The notes under the pieces were generated by a model that did no database searches, was not told the origin of the DNA, and worked only from the letters and a program-made list of their open reading frames with translations. This document shows, piece by piece, positions 27,154 through 36,042 of a stretch of 42,233 bases of DNA. Made by a program: the position numbers and the translations under genes. Each line of letters starts with the position of its first letter. Within the stretch, counting starts at the first letter, position 1. The stretch is from Puniceicoccaceae bacterium (lineage in GTDB: Bacteria > Verrucomicrobiota > Verrucomicrobiia > Opitutales > Coraliomargaritaceae): the NCBI GenBank assembly GCA_002729725.1, contig PBYS01000004.1, positions 1-42,233 of the forward strand, in the 5' to 3' direction.

Positions 27154-27183
27154 GCCGGGTAACATGAAAATGGGCGACCCGGC
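27154..27183 (+). promoter_or_regulatory. Intercistronic hairpin between rpmI and rplT
   Basis: GCCGGGT (27154-27160) pairs perfectly with ACCCGGC (27177-27183) around a 16-base loop, 27 bases before the rplT start. No T-run follows. In other bacteria bL20 represses its own operon by binding leader RNA, so an L20 binding or processing site is possible here; this is an inference. Confidence 0.4.
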
Positions 27184-27210
27184 AGCGACCTAAACGAGAG
27201 ATACCACAAC

Positions 27211-27570
27211 ATGCCTAGAGCCACTAATGGTCCCGCGACGCTTGCTCGTCGCAAAAAAGTTCTGAAAAAAGCCAGAGGCTATTTCGGAAATAAATCACGT
27301 CTTTTCCGCTACGCTAAAGACGCTGTCGATCGCGCAGAAGTTTACGCTTACCGCGACCGTCGCAAAAAGAAGACAGAGTTTCGTCAACTCTGGATCGTTC
27401 GTATCAACGCGATTTGCCGTAACAATGGCATCAACTATAGCCGTTTCATCCGTGGTATCAAAGCTGCGGGAATCGAAATGGATCGTAAGCAGCTTTCAGA
27501 GCTCGCGATTCATGACGAGGCTGCTTTCTTGACTCTGATCGAGAAGGCTAAAGAAGCCAACGCTGCTTAA
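27211..27570 (+). CDS. rplT: 50S ribosomal protein bL20
   Basis: A 119-residue protein, needed early in 50S assembly. It has the canonical sequence [45 protein letters not shown], and a globular C-terminal domain ([28 protein letters not shown]). GAGAGAT lies upstream of the ATG. An intrinsic terminator follows, so the rpmI-rplT unit ends here. Confidence 0.98.
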   Translation: MPRATNGPATLARRKKVLKKARGYFGNKSRLFRYAKDAVDRAEVYAYRDRRKKKTEFRQLWIVRINAICRNNGINYSRFIRGIKAAGIEMDRKQLSELAIHDEAAFLTLIEKAKEANAA

Positions 27571-27615
27571 GTTTTATTGCAGCGTTCGCGCAGGTAACTA
27601 GATTGCTTTTTTAAA

Positions 27616-27647
27616 GGCCGATTCCTATTGGGAATCGGCCTTTTTTT
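27616..27647 (+). terminator. Rho-independent terminator after rplT
   Basis: GGCCGATTCC and GGAATCGGCC pair as a 10-base stem around a short TATTG loop, followed by seven T. It is the clearest intrinsic terminator in the window. Confidence 0.93.
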
Positions 27648-27707
27648 GATTCTGCTTGCGAGGAGTCTCGTCCGCTTTCTCGCGAGTGTAGGATATTGGC
27701 TTCATTG

Positions 27708-27758
27708 TTTCATACTTGACTTGCCAAAGTTTTCATACTTTGAGTTGTCAAAGTATGA
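27708..27758. promoter_or_regulatory. Perfect inverted-repeat operator and an upstream imperfect copy
   Basis: TCATACTTTGA (27733-27743) and TCAAAGTATGA (27748-27758) form a perfect 11-base inverted repeat with a GTTG spacer. An imperfect copy (TCATACTTGA, CTTG, CCAAAGTTTT) precedes it at about 27709-27732. The pattern resembles DtxR/MntR-family operators and covers the start codon of the metal-binding protein gene. Confidence 0.7.
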
Positions 27759-28744
27759 ATTTTAATAGATCTGTTCTATCTTGTTTGTCAGTTGTGTTGT
27801 GCAGTCTTGGGCTCGTGGCGTGCTCTGATTCTCCGCAGGGCGCGGAGTCTGCTGCGGGGGCCTCAATGTCTGCGGCGCCGTATCAGGTGGTGTGCACGGT
27901 GGGGATGATTACGGACATCGTGAGGAATGTTGCTGGTGACTATGCGCAGGTGGAAGGCATTATTGGTGAAGGGGTGGATCCACACCTGTATAAGCCGACC
28001 CGTGGTGATGTAGTTAAACTAAGTCAGGCAGATATTGTTTTTTACAATGGGCTATTGTTGGAGGGTAAGATGACAGATGTATTGGTGCGAGTCGCGACCA
28101 CAGGTAAGCCAGTCAAGGCAGTCACAGAAGCGATCCTTGGTGATAGCGATTACATTCTCGCTAAAGATGATGGTTCGGAGCATACGGATCCGCATGTCTG
28201 GATGGATGTGGGGGGCTGGTTACGTGCGGTGCCTGTGGTGGCTGAGACTTTGGCGGATTTTGATCCGGTGCATGCGGATGATTACCGGGCCAACGCCGCT
28301 GCATATGTCGAAAAATTGGAAGCCTTGGACGCCTATGCCAAGCGCGCGATGGCGACGATTCCCGAAGGCCAACGGGTGTTGGTGACTGCGCACGATGCAT
28401 TCCAGTATTTGGGGCGTGCCTATGGCATCGAGGTGCGTGGTATTCAGGGCGTCAGCACCGAATCGGAGGCGGGGGTGCGCGACTTAGAAGACTTGGTTGA
28501 CTTTATCGTGGAGCGCGCGATTCCGGCAGTCTTTGTGGAGACCTCCGTCGCGGATAAGAATGTGCGAGCCTTGGTAGAGGGCGCTCGGGCACGCAGCCAC
28601 AAGGTGGATGTCGGCGGTTCACTATACTCCGACGCGATGGGCGCGGCGGGCACTTATGAAGGAACTTATATTGGGATGATTGATCACAATATGAGGACTA
28701 TTGTGAATGCACTCGGAGGCTCTACTGATGGCTTTAAACAGTAG
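27755..28744 (+). CDS. Metal ABC transporter substrate-binding lipoprotein, manganese/iron type
   Basis: A cluster A-I binding protein (TroA/PsaA/MntC family). The signal peptide ends in lipobox LVAC at about residue 23, so it is lipid-anchored. Likely metal ligands are H77 (VDPHLYKP), the His of DPHVWMDV, the Glu of AVFVETSVADKNV and the Asp of LYSDAMG. That H-H-E-D set is the one known for PsaA-type manganese or iron binding, while zinc proteins use a third His. I chose ATG at 27755; TTG at 27716 would place the signal peptide too far inside. No clear Shine-Dalgarno is seen because the operator overlaps the start. It heads a four-gene importer unit. Confidence 0.93.
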   Translation: MNFNRSVLSCLSVVLCSLGLVACSDSPQGAESAAGASMSAAPYQVVCTVGMITDIVRNVAGDYAQVEGIIGEGVDPHLYKPTRGDVVKLSQADIVFYNGLLLEGKMTDVLVRVATTGKPVKAVTEAILGDSDYILAKDDGSEHTDPHVWMDVGGWLRAVPVVAETLADFDPVHADDYRANAAAYVEKLEALDAYAKRAMATIPEGQRVLVTAHDAFQYLGRAYGIEVRGIQGVSTESEAGVRDLEDLVDFIVERAIPAVFVETSVADKNVRALVEGARARSHKVDVGGSLYSDAMGAAGTYEGTYIGMIDHNMRTIVNALGGSTDGFKQ

Positions 28745-28794
28745 TTTTATTCGACTGGCATACTACTTGCCGTGCGCTTAGCTTACAATTTGAT

Positions 28795-29601
28795 ATGAAC
28801 GTCGTCAGCAAAGAATTGTCGTCCCATTCCGAGTCATTGCCCGAGCTAAAGTCGCCGCTTGCGATTCGTGATCTTACGGTGGCTTATCATCGCAAGCCAG
28901 TGATTTGGGATATTGATCTTTCGATTCCGGAGGGCAAACTCGTGAGTATTGTAGGGCCCAATGGGGCGGGTAAGAGCACTTTGATCAAGGCCTGTTTAGA
29001 TTTGATTCCGCGTTCATCGGGCGAGGTGATGATCTACGGGCAGTCCTATGAGAAGGAGCGCAAGCGTGTAGGCTATGTGCCGCAGCGCGAGAGTGTGGAT
29101 TGGGATTTTCCGGTGAGTGCCTTGGATGTGGTGGCGATGGGGACCTATGGGCAGATCGGATGGTTTCGGCGTGTGAGTAAGCGAGCGAAAGCACTGTCGA
29201 TGCAGGCACTGGAACGAGTTGGGCTCGGTGATTATGCGCATCGGCAGATCAGTCAACTTTCTGGAGGACAGCAGCAACGCACATTTCTGGCTCGCGCGCT
29301 GGTGCAGGATGCAGACATTTATTTCATGGATGAGCCTTTTGCTGCGGTGGATGCAGCGACCGAGCGAGCCATTGTTGAATTGCTCAAAGATCTGCAAAAG
29401 CGTGGGAAGACTGTTCTGGTGGTGCACCACGATTTAGCGACGGTGCCACAGTATTTTGATTGGACGGTTTTATTGAACATGCGGGTGGTGGCTGCAGGGC
29501 CGACAGAGGAAGTATTCACTCAGGAGAATTTGCGCCGGACCTATGGTGGTAAATTAACTTTGTTAACGCAGGCCGCGAACGAGGTGGTGCAGTCACGTTG
29601 A
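28795..29601 (+). CDS. Metal ABC transporter ATP-binding protein
   Basis: A 268-residue ABC ATPase driving the importer. Walker A is GPNGAGKST, the signature is LSGGQQQR, Walker B is DIYFMDEP followed by AAVD, and the switch histidine lies in LVVHHDLATV. The Q-loop segment is YVPQRESVDWDFP, whose VDWDFP form is typical of manganese/zinc (TroB/ZnuC) ATPases. The order binding protein, ATPase, permease, permease is the standard one. The gap to the next gene is only nine bases. Confidence 0.95.
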   Translation: MNVVSKELSSHSESLPELKSPLAIRDLTVAYHRKPVIWDIDLSIPEGKLVSIVGPNGAGKSTLIKACLDLIPRSSGEVMIYGQSYEKERKRVGYVPQRESVDWDFPVSALDVVAMGTYGQIGWFRRVSKRAKALSMQALERVGLGDYAHRQISQLSGGQQQRTFLARALVQDADIYFMDEPFAAVDAATERAIVELLKDLQKRGKTVLVVHHDLATVPQYFDWTVLLNMRVVAAGPTEEVFTQENLRRTYGGKLTLLTQAANEVVQSR

Positions 29602-29610
29602 TGCTTTAAA

Positions 29611-30960
29611 ATGCCTGAACTTGCTGATATTTGGAACGTCCTCTTTTTGCGTGATTATAATACGCGCTTGGTGGTGATCTGTACCATTTTACTAGGTTGT
29701 GCCTGTGGTTTGATGGGGGGCTTCTTGCTTTTGCGTAAGCGCTCTTTGATGGGGGACACGCTCTCGCATGCGACACTGCCAGGGGTCGGTTTTGCCTTTA
29801 TGTTGGCGGTCGCGATGGGGGGGGATGGTAAGTCCCTACCGATGCTTCTGACGGGGGCGGCGGTCACGGGAGTGATTGGTTGTTGGGCGGTGCTATTTAT
29901 TCGGAATCAGACACGCATAAAAGATGATGCGGCGATGGGCATCGTATTGAGCGTATTTTTCGGTGCAGGGGTGGCTGTGCTGGGCATGATTCAGACGATG
30001 CCTGAGGGCAGTGCCGCGGGCTTGGAGTCTTTTATTTACGGGAAGACCGCTTCCATGGTGCTGAGTGATTTTCGGATTCTAGTTTTGGTCACGATTTGTG
30101 TGCTGAGCTGTTCCTTATTGTTATTTAAAGAATTTCGTTTGCTCTGTTTTGATGAGAGCTTTGCGGCTTCGTTGGGATGGCCGGTCAAAGTCTTGGATGT
30201 TATTTTGTTGGGATTGGTGACTGCGGTCACGGTTGCGGGGCTACAAGCAGTGGGCCTGATTTTGATTATTGCGTTTTTGATCACACCCGCGGCGGCGGCT
30301 CGCTTCTGGACAAATCAGCTCGACCGCATGTTATTGCTTTCGGTGTTGATCGGAGGCGCCAGTGGCTGGTTTGGCGCGAGTTTGAGTGCTTTTTATCCAC
30401 GCTTGCCTGCGGGGGCAGTCATCGTGCTGGTGGCGGCGCTTTGTTTTTTGATCAGCATGTTGCTAGGTGTGGAGCGTGGCGTGTTAGTTCGTTGGCTACG
30501 CCAAACGCAGCTGCAGCATCGTATCGGGCGCCAACACTTGCTGCGGGCGCTCTACGAAATACTAGAAGCCAATCGTCAGGGGGGCGAGTTAGCGATTGTG
30601 GCGGTGCCTTTTCGACAGATCCGTGGGCGTCGCACCTGGAGCGATCGCAGTTTGCGTGATTGTATTCGTCGTGCCTATGACGATGGCTTAGTTGAGATGC
30701 AGGTGAAGGAGGACACGATTCGGCTGACAGAGGCTGGTTTGGCTGAGGCGGCGCATGTGACACGCAATCATCGCCTGTGGGAACTTTACTTAATCGAATA
30801 TGCGGACGTGGCCACCAGTCGTGTGGATCGGGATGCCGATATGGTCGAGCACGTGCTGGGAGAAAAAATGGTGGCTCGTTTGGAGAGCAAATTACAAACT
30901 TATCGCAGTGCTGGTACTTTGGTGCCTGCGAGTCCGCATCCAATCGTTCCGGGCGATTAG
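29611..30960 (+). CDS. Metal ABC permease fused to a DtxR/MntR-like regulator domain
   Basis: Residues about 1-290 form the multi-helix TroC/ZnuB-type permease (GFLLLRKRSLMGDTLSHATL). After a short basic linker, residues about 305-445 hold a winged helix (SLRDCIRRAYDDGLVEM, then the wing DTIRLTEAGLAEAA) and a DtxR-type dimerisation/metal domain (NHRLWELYLIEY, then DADMVEHVL). Compared with MntR, H in NHRLWE corresponds to H77, and DMVEH retains an acidic residue, E and H at positions 99, 102 and 103, so a metal sensor site may be intact. Fusions of this kind are known in some bacteria. No separate mntR/dtxR gene is in the window. An eight-G run lies in the permease coding region at about 29817-29824. 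Confidence 0.9.
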   Translation: MPELADIWNVLFLRDYNTRLVVICTILLGCACGLMGGFLLLRKRSLMGDTLSHATLPGVGFAFMLAVAMGGDGKSLPMLLTGAAVTGVIGCWAVLFIRNQTRIKDDAAMGIVLSVFFGAGVAVLGMIQTMPEGSAAGLESFIYGKTASMVLSDFRILVLVTICVLSCSLLLFKEFRLLCFDESFAASLGWPVKVLDVILLGLVTAVTVAGLQAVGLILIIAFLITPAAAARFWTNQLDRMLLLSVLIGGASGWFGASLSAFYPRLPAGAVIVLVAALCFLISMLLGVERGVLVRWLRQTQLQHRIGRQHLLRALYEILEANRQGGELAIVAVPFRQIRGRRTWSDRSLRDCIRRAYDDGLVEMQVKEDTIRLTEAGLAEAAHVTRNHRLWELYLIEYADVATSRVDRDADMVEHVLGEKMVARLESKLQTYRSAGTLVPASPHPIVPGD

Positions 30961-30986
30961 CGGGGGCTGGTAATTAGGAATTAGGA

Positions 30987-31910
30987 GTGATGGAGTGGTA
31001 TAGCATAGATACATGGATCGTGGTGGTCGGCGCTTTGGCGGCGGTGGCCTGTGCCTTGCTGGGGAATTTTCTGGTGTTGCGCAAAATGAGCATGATGGGC
31101 GATGCGATTAGTCATGCAGTTTTGCCGGGTCTAGCCATCGCTTTCTTGATTACGGAAGCGCGTGCCAGTTTGACCATGTTTATCGGTGCGGCAGTTGTGG
31201 GCGTGTTGACTGCCGTTTTTACTCAATGGATCAGTCGATTCGGTAAAGTCGATGAGGGAGCGTCGATGGGCATTGTATTTACATCGCTCTTCGCGGTGGG
31301 GCTCTTGCTGATTGTGCAAGCGGCCGACCATGTAGACTTGGATCCCGGGTGCGTGCTTTATGGCGCGATCGAGTTGACGCCTTTGGATGTGGTTTGGCGG
31401 CCTGTGCTCTTTGGCACAACTTTGGAAGTCCCGCGTGCTGCGCTGGTGCTGGCGGGTGTGACTTTGCTGAACGTCGGCTTTGTGGTGGCTTACTTTAAGG
31501 AGTTGCGCATCTCATCCTTCGACCCCGAGTTAGCGACGACGATGGGGATTAACTCTAATTTGATGCACTACATGTTGATGACATTGGTGGCGGTGACAAC
31601 GGTGGCGGCGTTTGAAGCGGTCGGTAGTATTATCGTGATTGCGATGTTGATTGTGCCCGCGGCCTCTGCGCATTTGTTAACGGATCGGCTTTGGCTGATG
31701 GTATTATTGAGTTGTGTATTTGCGATTTTGGCCGCGGTCTTGGGGCACTTGAGCGCTCTGATCGTGCCCGGCTGGTTCGGTTTTGCCGATACCTCCACCT
31801 CTGGGATGATGGCGGTGATGGCTGGCGTGCTCTTCGTCGTGGTTATGCTGAGCGCGCCGAAATACGGAATTTTGCTTAAGCACATCCGCAAGACGGAAGC
31901 GGTGCAGTGA
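30987..31910 (+). CDS. Metal ABC transporter second permease
   Basis: A 307-residue permease of the TroD/ZnuB family with about eight helices. LGNFLVLRKMSMMGDAISHAVLPGLAIAFL matches the conserved loop found also in the first permease, and ELRISSFDPELATTMGIN and GSIIVIAMLIVPAASAHLL are further signatures. It presumably pairs with the fused permease as a heterodimer; it has no regulator domain. It starts 26 bases after its neighbour, with a GGAG element just before the ATG (TTAGGAGTG). It converges, with a three-base gap, on the lactonase gene. Confidence 0.94.
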   Translation: MMEWYSIDTWIVVVGALAAVACALLGNFLVLRKMSMMGDAISHAVLPGLAIAFLITEARASLTMFIGAAVVGVLTAVFTQWISRFGKVDEGASMGIVFTSLFAVGLLLIVQAADHVDLDPGCVLYGAIELTPLDVVWRPVLFGTTLEVPRAALVLAGVTLLNVGFVVAYFKELRISSFDPELATTMGINSNLMHYMLMTLVAVTTVAAFEAVGSIIVIAMLIVPAASAHLLTDRLWLMVLLSCVFAILAAVLGHLSALIVPGWFGFADTSTSGMMAVMAGVLFVVVMLSAPKYGILLKHIRKTEAVQ

Positions 31911-31913
31911 ATT

Positions 31914-32807
31914 TTATCCTTTGTAGGGAACCGTCGGCACACCTCTGATGCAGAGTCCGTCGATGACAAAGACTTTGCCCGCATCAGGCTCATCGAGGTC
32001 GGGCTTAATACCAGTGGTCACAAAGAGACGATCCATGTGCTTGCCACCAAAGGCGCATGCCGTGGTTTCGATGCAAGGCAGATCGACGCGTTGTAGCTCT
32101 TTGCCGGTGCTAGGATCGAAACGCACCACGCAACCACCATGGCAAAATGCGACCCAGAGCATGTCCTCGGCATCAATTGTCATACCATCAGGAGAGCTGG
32201 CATAGCCCTGTGCTGCGGTATCGATGGCCACGCGTGGATTGGAAATGTTGCCGCTGGCTTGATGGTAATCGTAGGCGCGGACTTGCTGTGTGGGGGTGTC
32301 GATGTAGTACATCATCTTGGCGTCTACAGTCCAGCAGATGCCGTTGGAGTTGGTAATATCAGCAGCCTTGTGACTGAGTGAGCCGTCGCAATCGAGGCAG
32401 TAGAGGTTGGCGCTGCCGGTGTTTTTGACCATGCTGATCGTGCCGGCCCAAAAGCGGCCCGCGGGGTCGCACTTACCATCGTTAAAGCGATTCTTGCCAC
32501 GCAGTTCCGACTCTGGATCGGCGAGGGGTGTTTTATGCCCGTCGCGCAGATTATAACGAATGCAGCCACTGTCGCCCGCGTAGATGACTTCGTCCTCGTG
32601 CTCGGTCGGAACGACGGTTCCGATCAATTCGCCCACGTCCCATTGTGCTTCGTTGCCGCTCTCGGGATCGAGGCGTATGATTTTGTGTCCTTTGATGTCT
32701 ACGTAGAGCAGCTGATCGCCCCACCAGATCGGGCCTTCGCCCCATTGAGATACTTTGTTGCCGATGGTTTGTATTTTAGGAGTCGTCATGCTTGTTTGAT
32801 GAGCCAT
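31914..32807 (-). CDS. SMP-30/gluconolactonase/LRE family lactonase
   Basis: A 297-residue six-bladed beta-propeller enzyme. It has SQWGEGPIWWGDQLLYVDIKG (metal-site Glu in GEGP), RFNDGKCDPAGRFWAGTIS with the Asn and Asp of the family, NSNGICWTVDAKMMYYIDTP, and GYASSPDGMTIDAEDMLWVAFCHGG (catalytic Asp in PDGMTID). These are the divalent-metal ligands of regucalcin-like lactonases. It likely hydrolyses a sugar lactone in the cytoplasm; the specific sugar is unknown. The start may be ATG at 32807 or 32789. Confidence 0.93.
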   Translation of the reverse strand: MAHQTSMTTPKIQTIGNKVSQWGEGPIWWGDQLLYVDIKGHKIIRLDPESGNEAQWDVGELIGTVVPTEHEDEVIYAGDSGCIRYNLRDGHKTPLADPESELRGKNRFNDGKCDPAGRFWAGTISMVKNTGSANLYCLDCDGSLSHKAADITNSNGICWTVDAKMMYYIDTPTQQVRAYDYHQASGNISNPRVAIDTAAQGYASSPDGMTIDAEDMLWVAFCHGGCVVRFDPSTGKELQRVDLPCIETTACAFGGKHMDRLFVTTGIKPDLDEPDAGKVFVIDGLCIRGVPTVPYKG

Positions 32808-32845
32808 TTTCTGGCTTGGGTCAACCGTAGGAAGCTATGTGAAAA

Positions 32846-34288
32846 CTAGTCTTGTGCTTCTAGTTCGAAGCCATCCTTACTGTCTTTCACAACCCAGCCT
32901 TGAGCGAGTAGGGCGTCGCGCAGTTCATCGGCCTTACCCCAGTCTTTCGCTTGTTTTGCCTCCCAGCGTTCTTGGGCGAGGGCGACAATTTCTTCCGGGG
33001 CGTCGACTTGTTTCGCTTCGACTGTGAAGAGTTCGAGCCCAAGTGCATAGAGTAGGCTGCCAAATGCGCGAAGCATTGCGCGAGCGCCTTCTGCGTCTAG
33101 CGAGGCTGCTGGATTCGAGCCGATGACTCCGAAGATGGCCCCTAAGCACGCGGCGGTATTGAGATTCTTGCGCAGGGCGTCCCAAGCTTTGCTCAAGCGG
33201 CCAAAGTCCTCGGGTGCGTCGGTGCTCACATAGTTTTTATTAAAACTGTCGCTTGATTCGCCCGTCTTGGCGAGTAGCGCCTCAGCAAAGCGTTCCAGAC
33301 GTGTCAGCGCACTCTGGGAGGCGTGTAAGCCATCGAAGGTGAAGTTTAGTTGCTGACGATAGCTGCCTGCGATCAAAGTGTAGCGCACGATCATGGGGCT
33401 GAAGCCCCTTTCGCGTAGGTCGTCGAGTGTGTACAGATTACCCAGACTCTTCGACATCTTGGCGCCCTCGACCATCAAGTGAGCGCTGTGAAACCAGTGG
33501 CTGCAGAAGTCGTGCCCGTGTGCACATTCAGACTGTGCGATTTCGTTTTCGTGGTGGGGAAAGCAGAGATCGATGCCGCCACCGTGTAGGTCGATCGTTT
33601 CGCCGTCGAAGGCGCTGTCGACCATGGCCGAGCATTCCAAGTGCCAGCCCGGACGTCCTTCGCCCCAGGGGCTGGTCCAATAGTTAGCGCCGTCCTCAGG
33701 TTTGCGTGATTTCCAGAGCGCAAAGTCGGTGACCGATTCACGATCGTATTCGTCCGCATCGTTGAGTTCGCCAGCGGAGTTTTCATTCTGGGTCTTTAGC
33801 TCGCGCTGCTTCAGACGTGAGAGACGTCCGTAGTCTTCAAAGGAGCCGACGCGGAAATAGACGGAGCCGTCGTCGGTGGCATAAGCGTGGCCTTTTTCAA
33901 TCAACTTTTCGACCAATGCAATTTGCTGAGGGATGTGAGCCACGGCACTCGGCTCGATGCTGGGTGGCAGCATGTTGAGCGCGTCGCAATCCGCATGAAA
34001 CTTATCTGTCCAATGCGCGGTGAATTCGACCAAGCTTTTGCCTTCTTCTTGCGAGCGGCGGATCGTCTTGTCGTCCAGGTCGGTAATGTTGCGCACGTGT
34101 TTAACGGGCGTGCCATCAACTTCCAGCACGCGGCGCAGTGTGTCTTGGATTAGGAAAGTTCGGAAATTCCCAATATGCGCGGGGCCATAAACAGTGGGGC
34201 CACAGCAATAAAAACGCAGCGTATCACCGCTCGCAGGCGCGAGCTTTTGCACAGATCGACTAAGAGTATCGTAGAGTTCGACGGACAT
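32846..34288 (-). CDS. cysS: Cysteinyl-tRNA synthetase
   Basis: A class Ia synthetase that charges tRNA-Cys. FYCCGPTVYGPAHIGNFRTF contains the zinc-binding Cys and the HIGN form of the first signature; ECSAMVDSAFDGETIDLHGGGIDLCFPHHENEIAQSE provides the zinc ligands, and KMSKSLGN the second signature. I start it at ATG 34288 (MSVELYDTLSRS), which fits the family N-terminus; ATG at 34297 and TTG at 34306 are alternatives. Length is about 480 residues, slightly longer than E. coli CysS. It is divergent from the symporter gene. Confidence 0.97.
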   Translation of the reverse strand: MSVELYDTLSRSVQKLAPASGDTLRFYCCGPTVYGPAHIGNFRTFLIQDTLRRVLEVDGTPVKHVRNITDLDDKTIRRSQEEGKSLVEFTAHWTDKFHADCDALNMLPPSIEPSAVAHIPQQIALVEKLIEKGHAYATDDGSVYFRVGSFEDYGRLSRLKQRELKTQNENSAGELNDADEYDRESVTDFALWKSRKPEDGANYWTSPWGEGRPGWHLECSAMVDSAFDGETIDLHGGGIDLCFPHHENEIAQSECAHGHDFCSHWFHSAHLMVEGAKMSKSLGNLYTLDDLRERGFSPMIVRYTLIAGSYRQQLNFTFDGLHASQSALTRLERFAEALLAKTGESSDSFNKNYVSTDAPEDFGRLSKAWDALRKNLNTAACLGAIFGVIGSNPAASLDAEGARAMLRAFGSLLYALGLELFTVEAKQVDAPEEIVALAQERWEAKQAKDWGKADELRDALLAQGWVVKDSKDGFELEAQD

Positions 34289-34386
34289 GGCTGCCATGAA
34301 TGGCAAAGTCCGAGCGAAAGTGAAGGTGAAAGTTTGATTGTAGACGATTGCAGCTAGAGTGTCGCGAATGTGAAGAAGCTTTCCAT

Positions 34387-34406
34387 TGCCGCCCTGTGAG
34401 GCGGCA
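34387..34406. repeat. GC-rich hairpin between cysS and the symporter gene
   Basis: TGCCGCC pairs perfectly with GGCGGCA around a CTGTGA loop in the divergent region, 27 bases before the symporter ATG. It resembles the CCGCC/GGCGG stem after rlmN but has no T-run. Confidence 0.45.
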
Positions 34407-34432
34407 CTTGCAATACATGTTACACTTGCAGC

Positions 34433-36016
34433 ATGCCTATCGACTACAGCCTCGCACCGCTCGATCTGATGTTGATCGGTCTATACGCACTCGTCGTGTT
34501 ATGGATCGGTTGGCGACTCGCAGGAAAGCACCACTGCGCCGAAGACTATTTTTTAGCCGGACGCGGCATGCTGTGGCCATTGATTGGGATCTCGCTCTTT
34601 GCTTCCAATATTTCTTCCACCACGTTGATCGGTCTGGCTGGTGACGCCTACCATACAGGAATTTCGGTTTTTAATTATGAGTGGATGGCTTCCGTCGTTT
34701 TAGTCTTTTTTGCCATCTTTATTCTGCCTTTCGTTTTGCAAGCTCAGGTCTTTACCCTGCCAGAGTTCTTGGAGCGCCGCTACGATGGGCGCATTCGCAG
34801 TTATTTCTCTGCACTGACTTTATTTCTCAATATTATCGTCGATACTGCAGGGAGTCTCTTCGCGGGGGGCTTATTACTGCAACTGGTGTTTCCCCAGCTG
34901 GATATGGGGCTTACCATTGCCATTCTCGCGATTGCTGCTGGGCTCTATACGATCGCAGGCGGGCTGGCGGCAGTGATTTATACGGACGTCATTCAGACAG
35001 TCTTGCTCCTTATTGGAGCCGTTGTGATTACAGTGGTCGCCTTCGACAAAGTTGGTGGTTGGAGTGGGATGACCGCCGACCTCGATCCGTCGCGCCTGAG
35101 TTTAATTCGGCCACTCGATGATGCAGGCGTGCCATGGCTCGGGTTGATTACCGGTGTGCCACTACTAGGCTTCTATTTCTGGTGTGCGAATCAATTTATG
35201 TTACAACGTGTGTTGAGTGCTAAGAGTAGCAACCACGGCCGCTGGGGCGTGTTGCTGGCGGCGGCGCTTAAATTACCTGTATTGTTTATAATGGTGCTGC
35301 CCGGCACCATGGCGATTCACCTTTATCCTAACCTTGCGCGTCCTGACCTAGTCTATCCGACTCTGATGTTTGATCTATTACCGACAGGGCTCTTGGGCCT
35401 GGTGATGGCAGGCTTTGTCGCGGCGCTGATGTCGCAAATTGATTCCACTCTAAATGCAGCCTCTACCTTGGTCACGATGGACTTTGTGCACAAACGTCGG
35501 CCTGACTTGAGCAGTGCGGCTCTGATGAAAGTCGGCCGTTGGGTGACGGGCATTTTTATGATTCTCGCGGCACTTTGGGCGCCACAAATCGAAAATTTCG
35601 CGTCACTGTTTAAGTATCTGCAGATGGTGCTGTCTTATACTGTGCCGCCAATTTGCGCCGTCTATTTAGTGGGCGCGTTCTGGAAGGGGGCGAATGCTTC
35701 AGGCGCATGGCGGGCCGTGATCGCGGGCACGAGTGTGGGCGTTCTCCTATTTGTACTTAACGAAGTGACCGGCCTAATGGATTTGCATTTTCTCTACGTT
35801 GGCCCGCTACTATTTGCTGTTTCCAGCATCACGCTATGGTTGAGCAGTCACGACACGCAGCCACCGCGCGAGGAGCAAATCGCGTTGGTGTGGACGCCCG
35901 CTTTTTATAAACAGGAAAGTCTCGAGTTACAGAAATTACCTATCTGGCAGAACTATCGTGTCTGGTCAGTTGCATTACTGATAGCCACAGCTGCGCTCGT
36001 CTTTTGCTTTGCCTAG
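34433..36016 (+). CDS. Sodium/solute symporter (SSS family)
   Basis: A 527-residue permease with about 14 hydrophobic helices. EDYFLAGRGMLWPLIGISLFASNISSTTLIGLAGDAY carries the conserved start of the SSS core, and SQIDSTLNAASTLVTMDFV in helix 8 contains the serines and Thr region that bind the Na2 sodium ion. It imports an organic solute (sugar, amino acid or similar) with sodium, as suits a marine organism; the substrate cannot be assigned. The sequence resembles the SGLT-like sugar branch. Length is normal. Confidence 0.93.
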   Translation: MPIDYSLAPLDLMLIGLYALVVLWIGWRLAGKHHCAEDYFLAGRGMLWPLIGISLFASNISSTTLIGLAGDAYHTGISVFNYEWMASVVLVFFAIFILPFVLQAQVFTLPEFLERRYDGRIRSYFSALTLFLNIIVDTAGSLFAGGLLLQLVFPQLDMGLTIAILAIAAGLYTIAGGLAAVIYTDVIQTVLLLIGAVVITVVAFDKVGGWSGMTADLDPSRLSLIRPLDDAGVPWLGLITGVPLLGFYFWCANQFMLQRVLSAKSSNHGRWGVLLAAALKLPVLFIMVLPGTMAIHLYPNLARPDLVYPTLMFDLLPTGLLGLVMAGFVAALMSQIDSTLNAASTLVTMDFVHKRRPDLSSAALMKVGRWVTGIFMILAALWAPQIENFASLFKYLQMVLSYTVPPICAVYLVGAFWKGANASGAWRAVIAGTSVGVLLFVLNEVTGLMDLHFLYVGPLLFAVSSITLWLSSHDTQPPREEQIALVWTPAFYKQESLELQKLPIWQNYRVWSVALLIATAALVFCFA

Positions 36017-36042
36017 CTGCGGTTTGAAGGAGGTTTTATTGT

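Noticed and set aside
27716..27754. TTG start for the metal-binding lipoprotein
   Set aside because: It would put 13 polar residues before the signal peptide; ATG at 27755 gives a normal lipoprotein leader.
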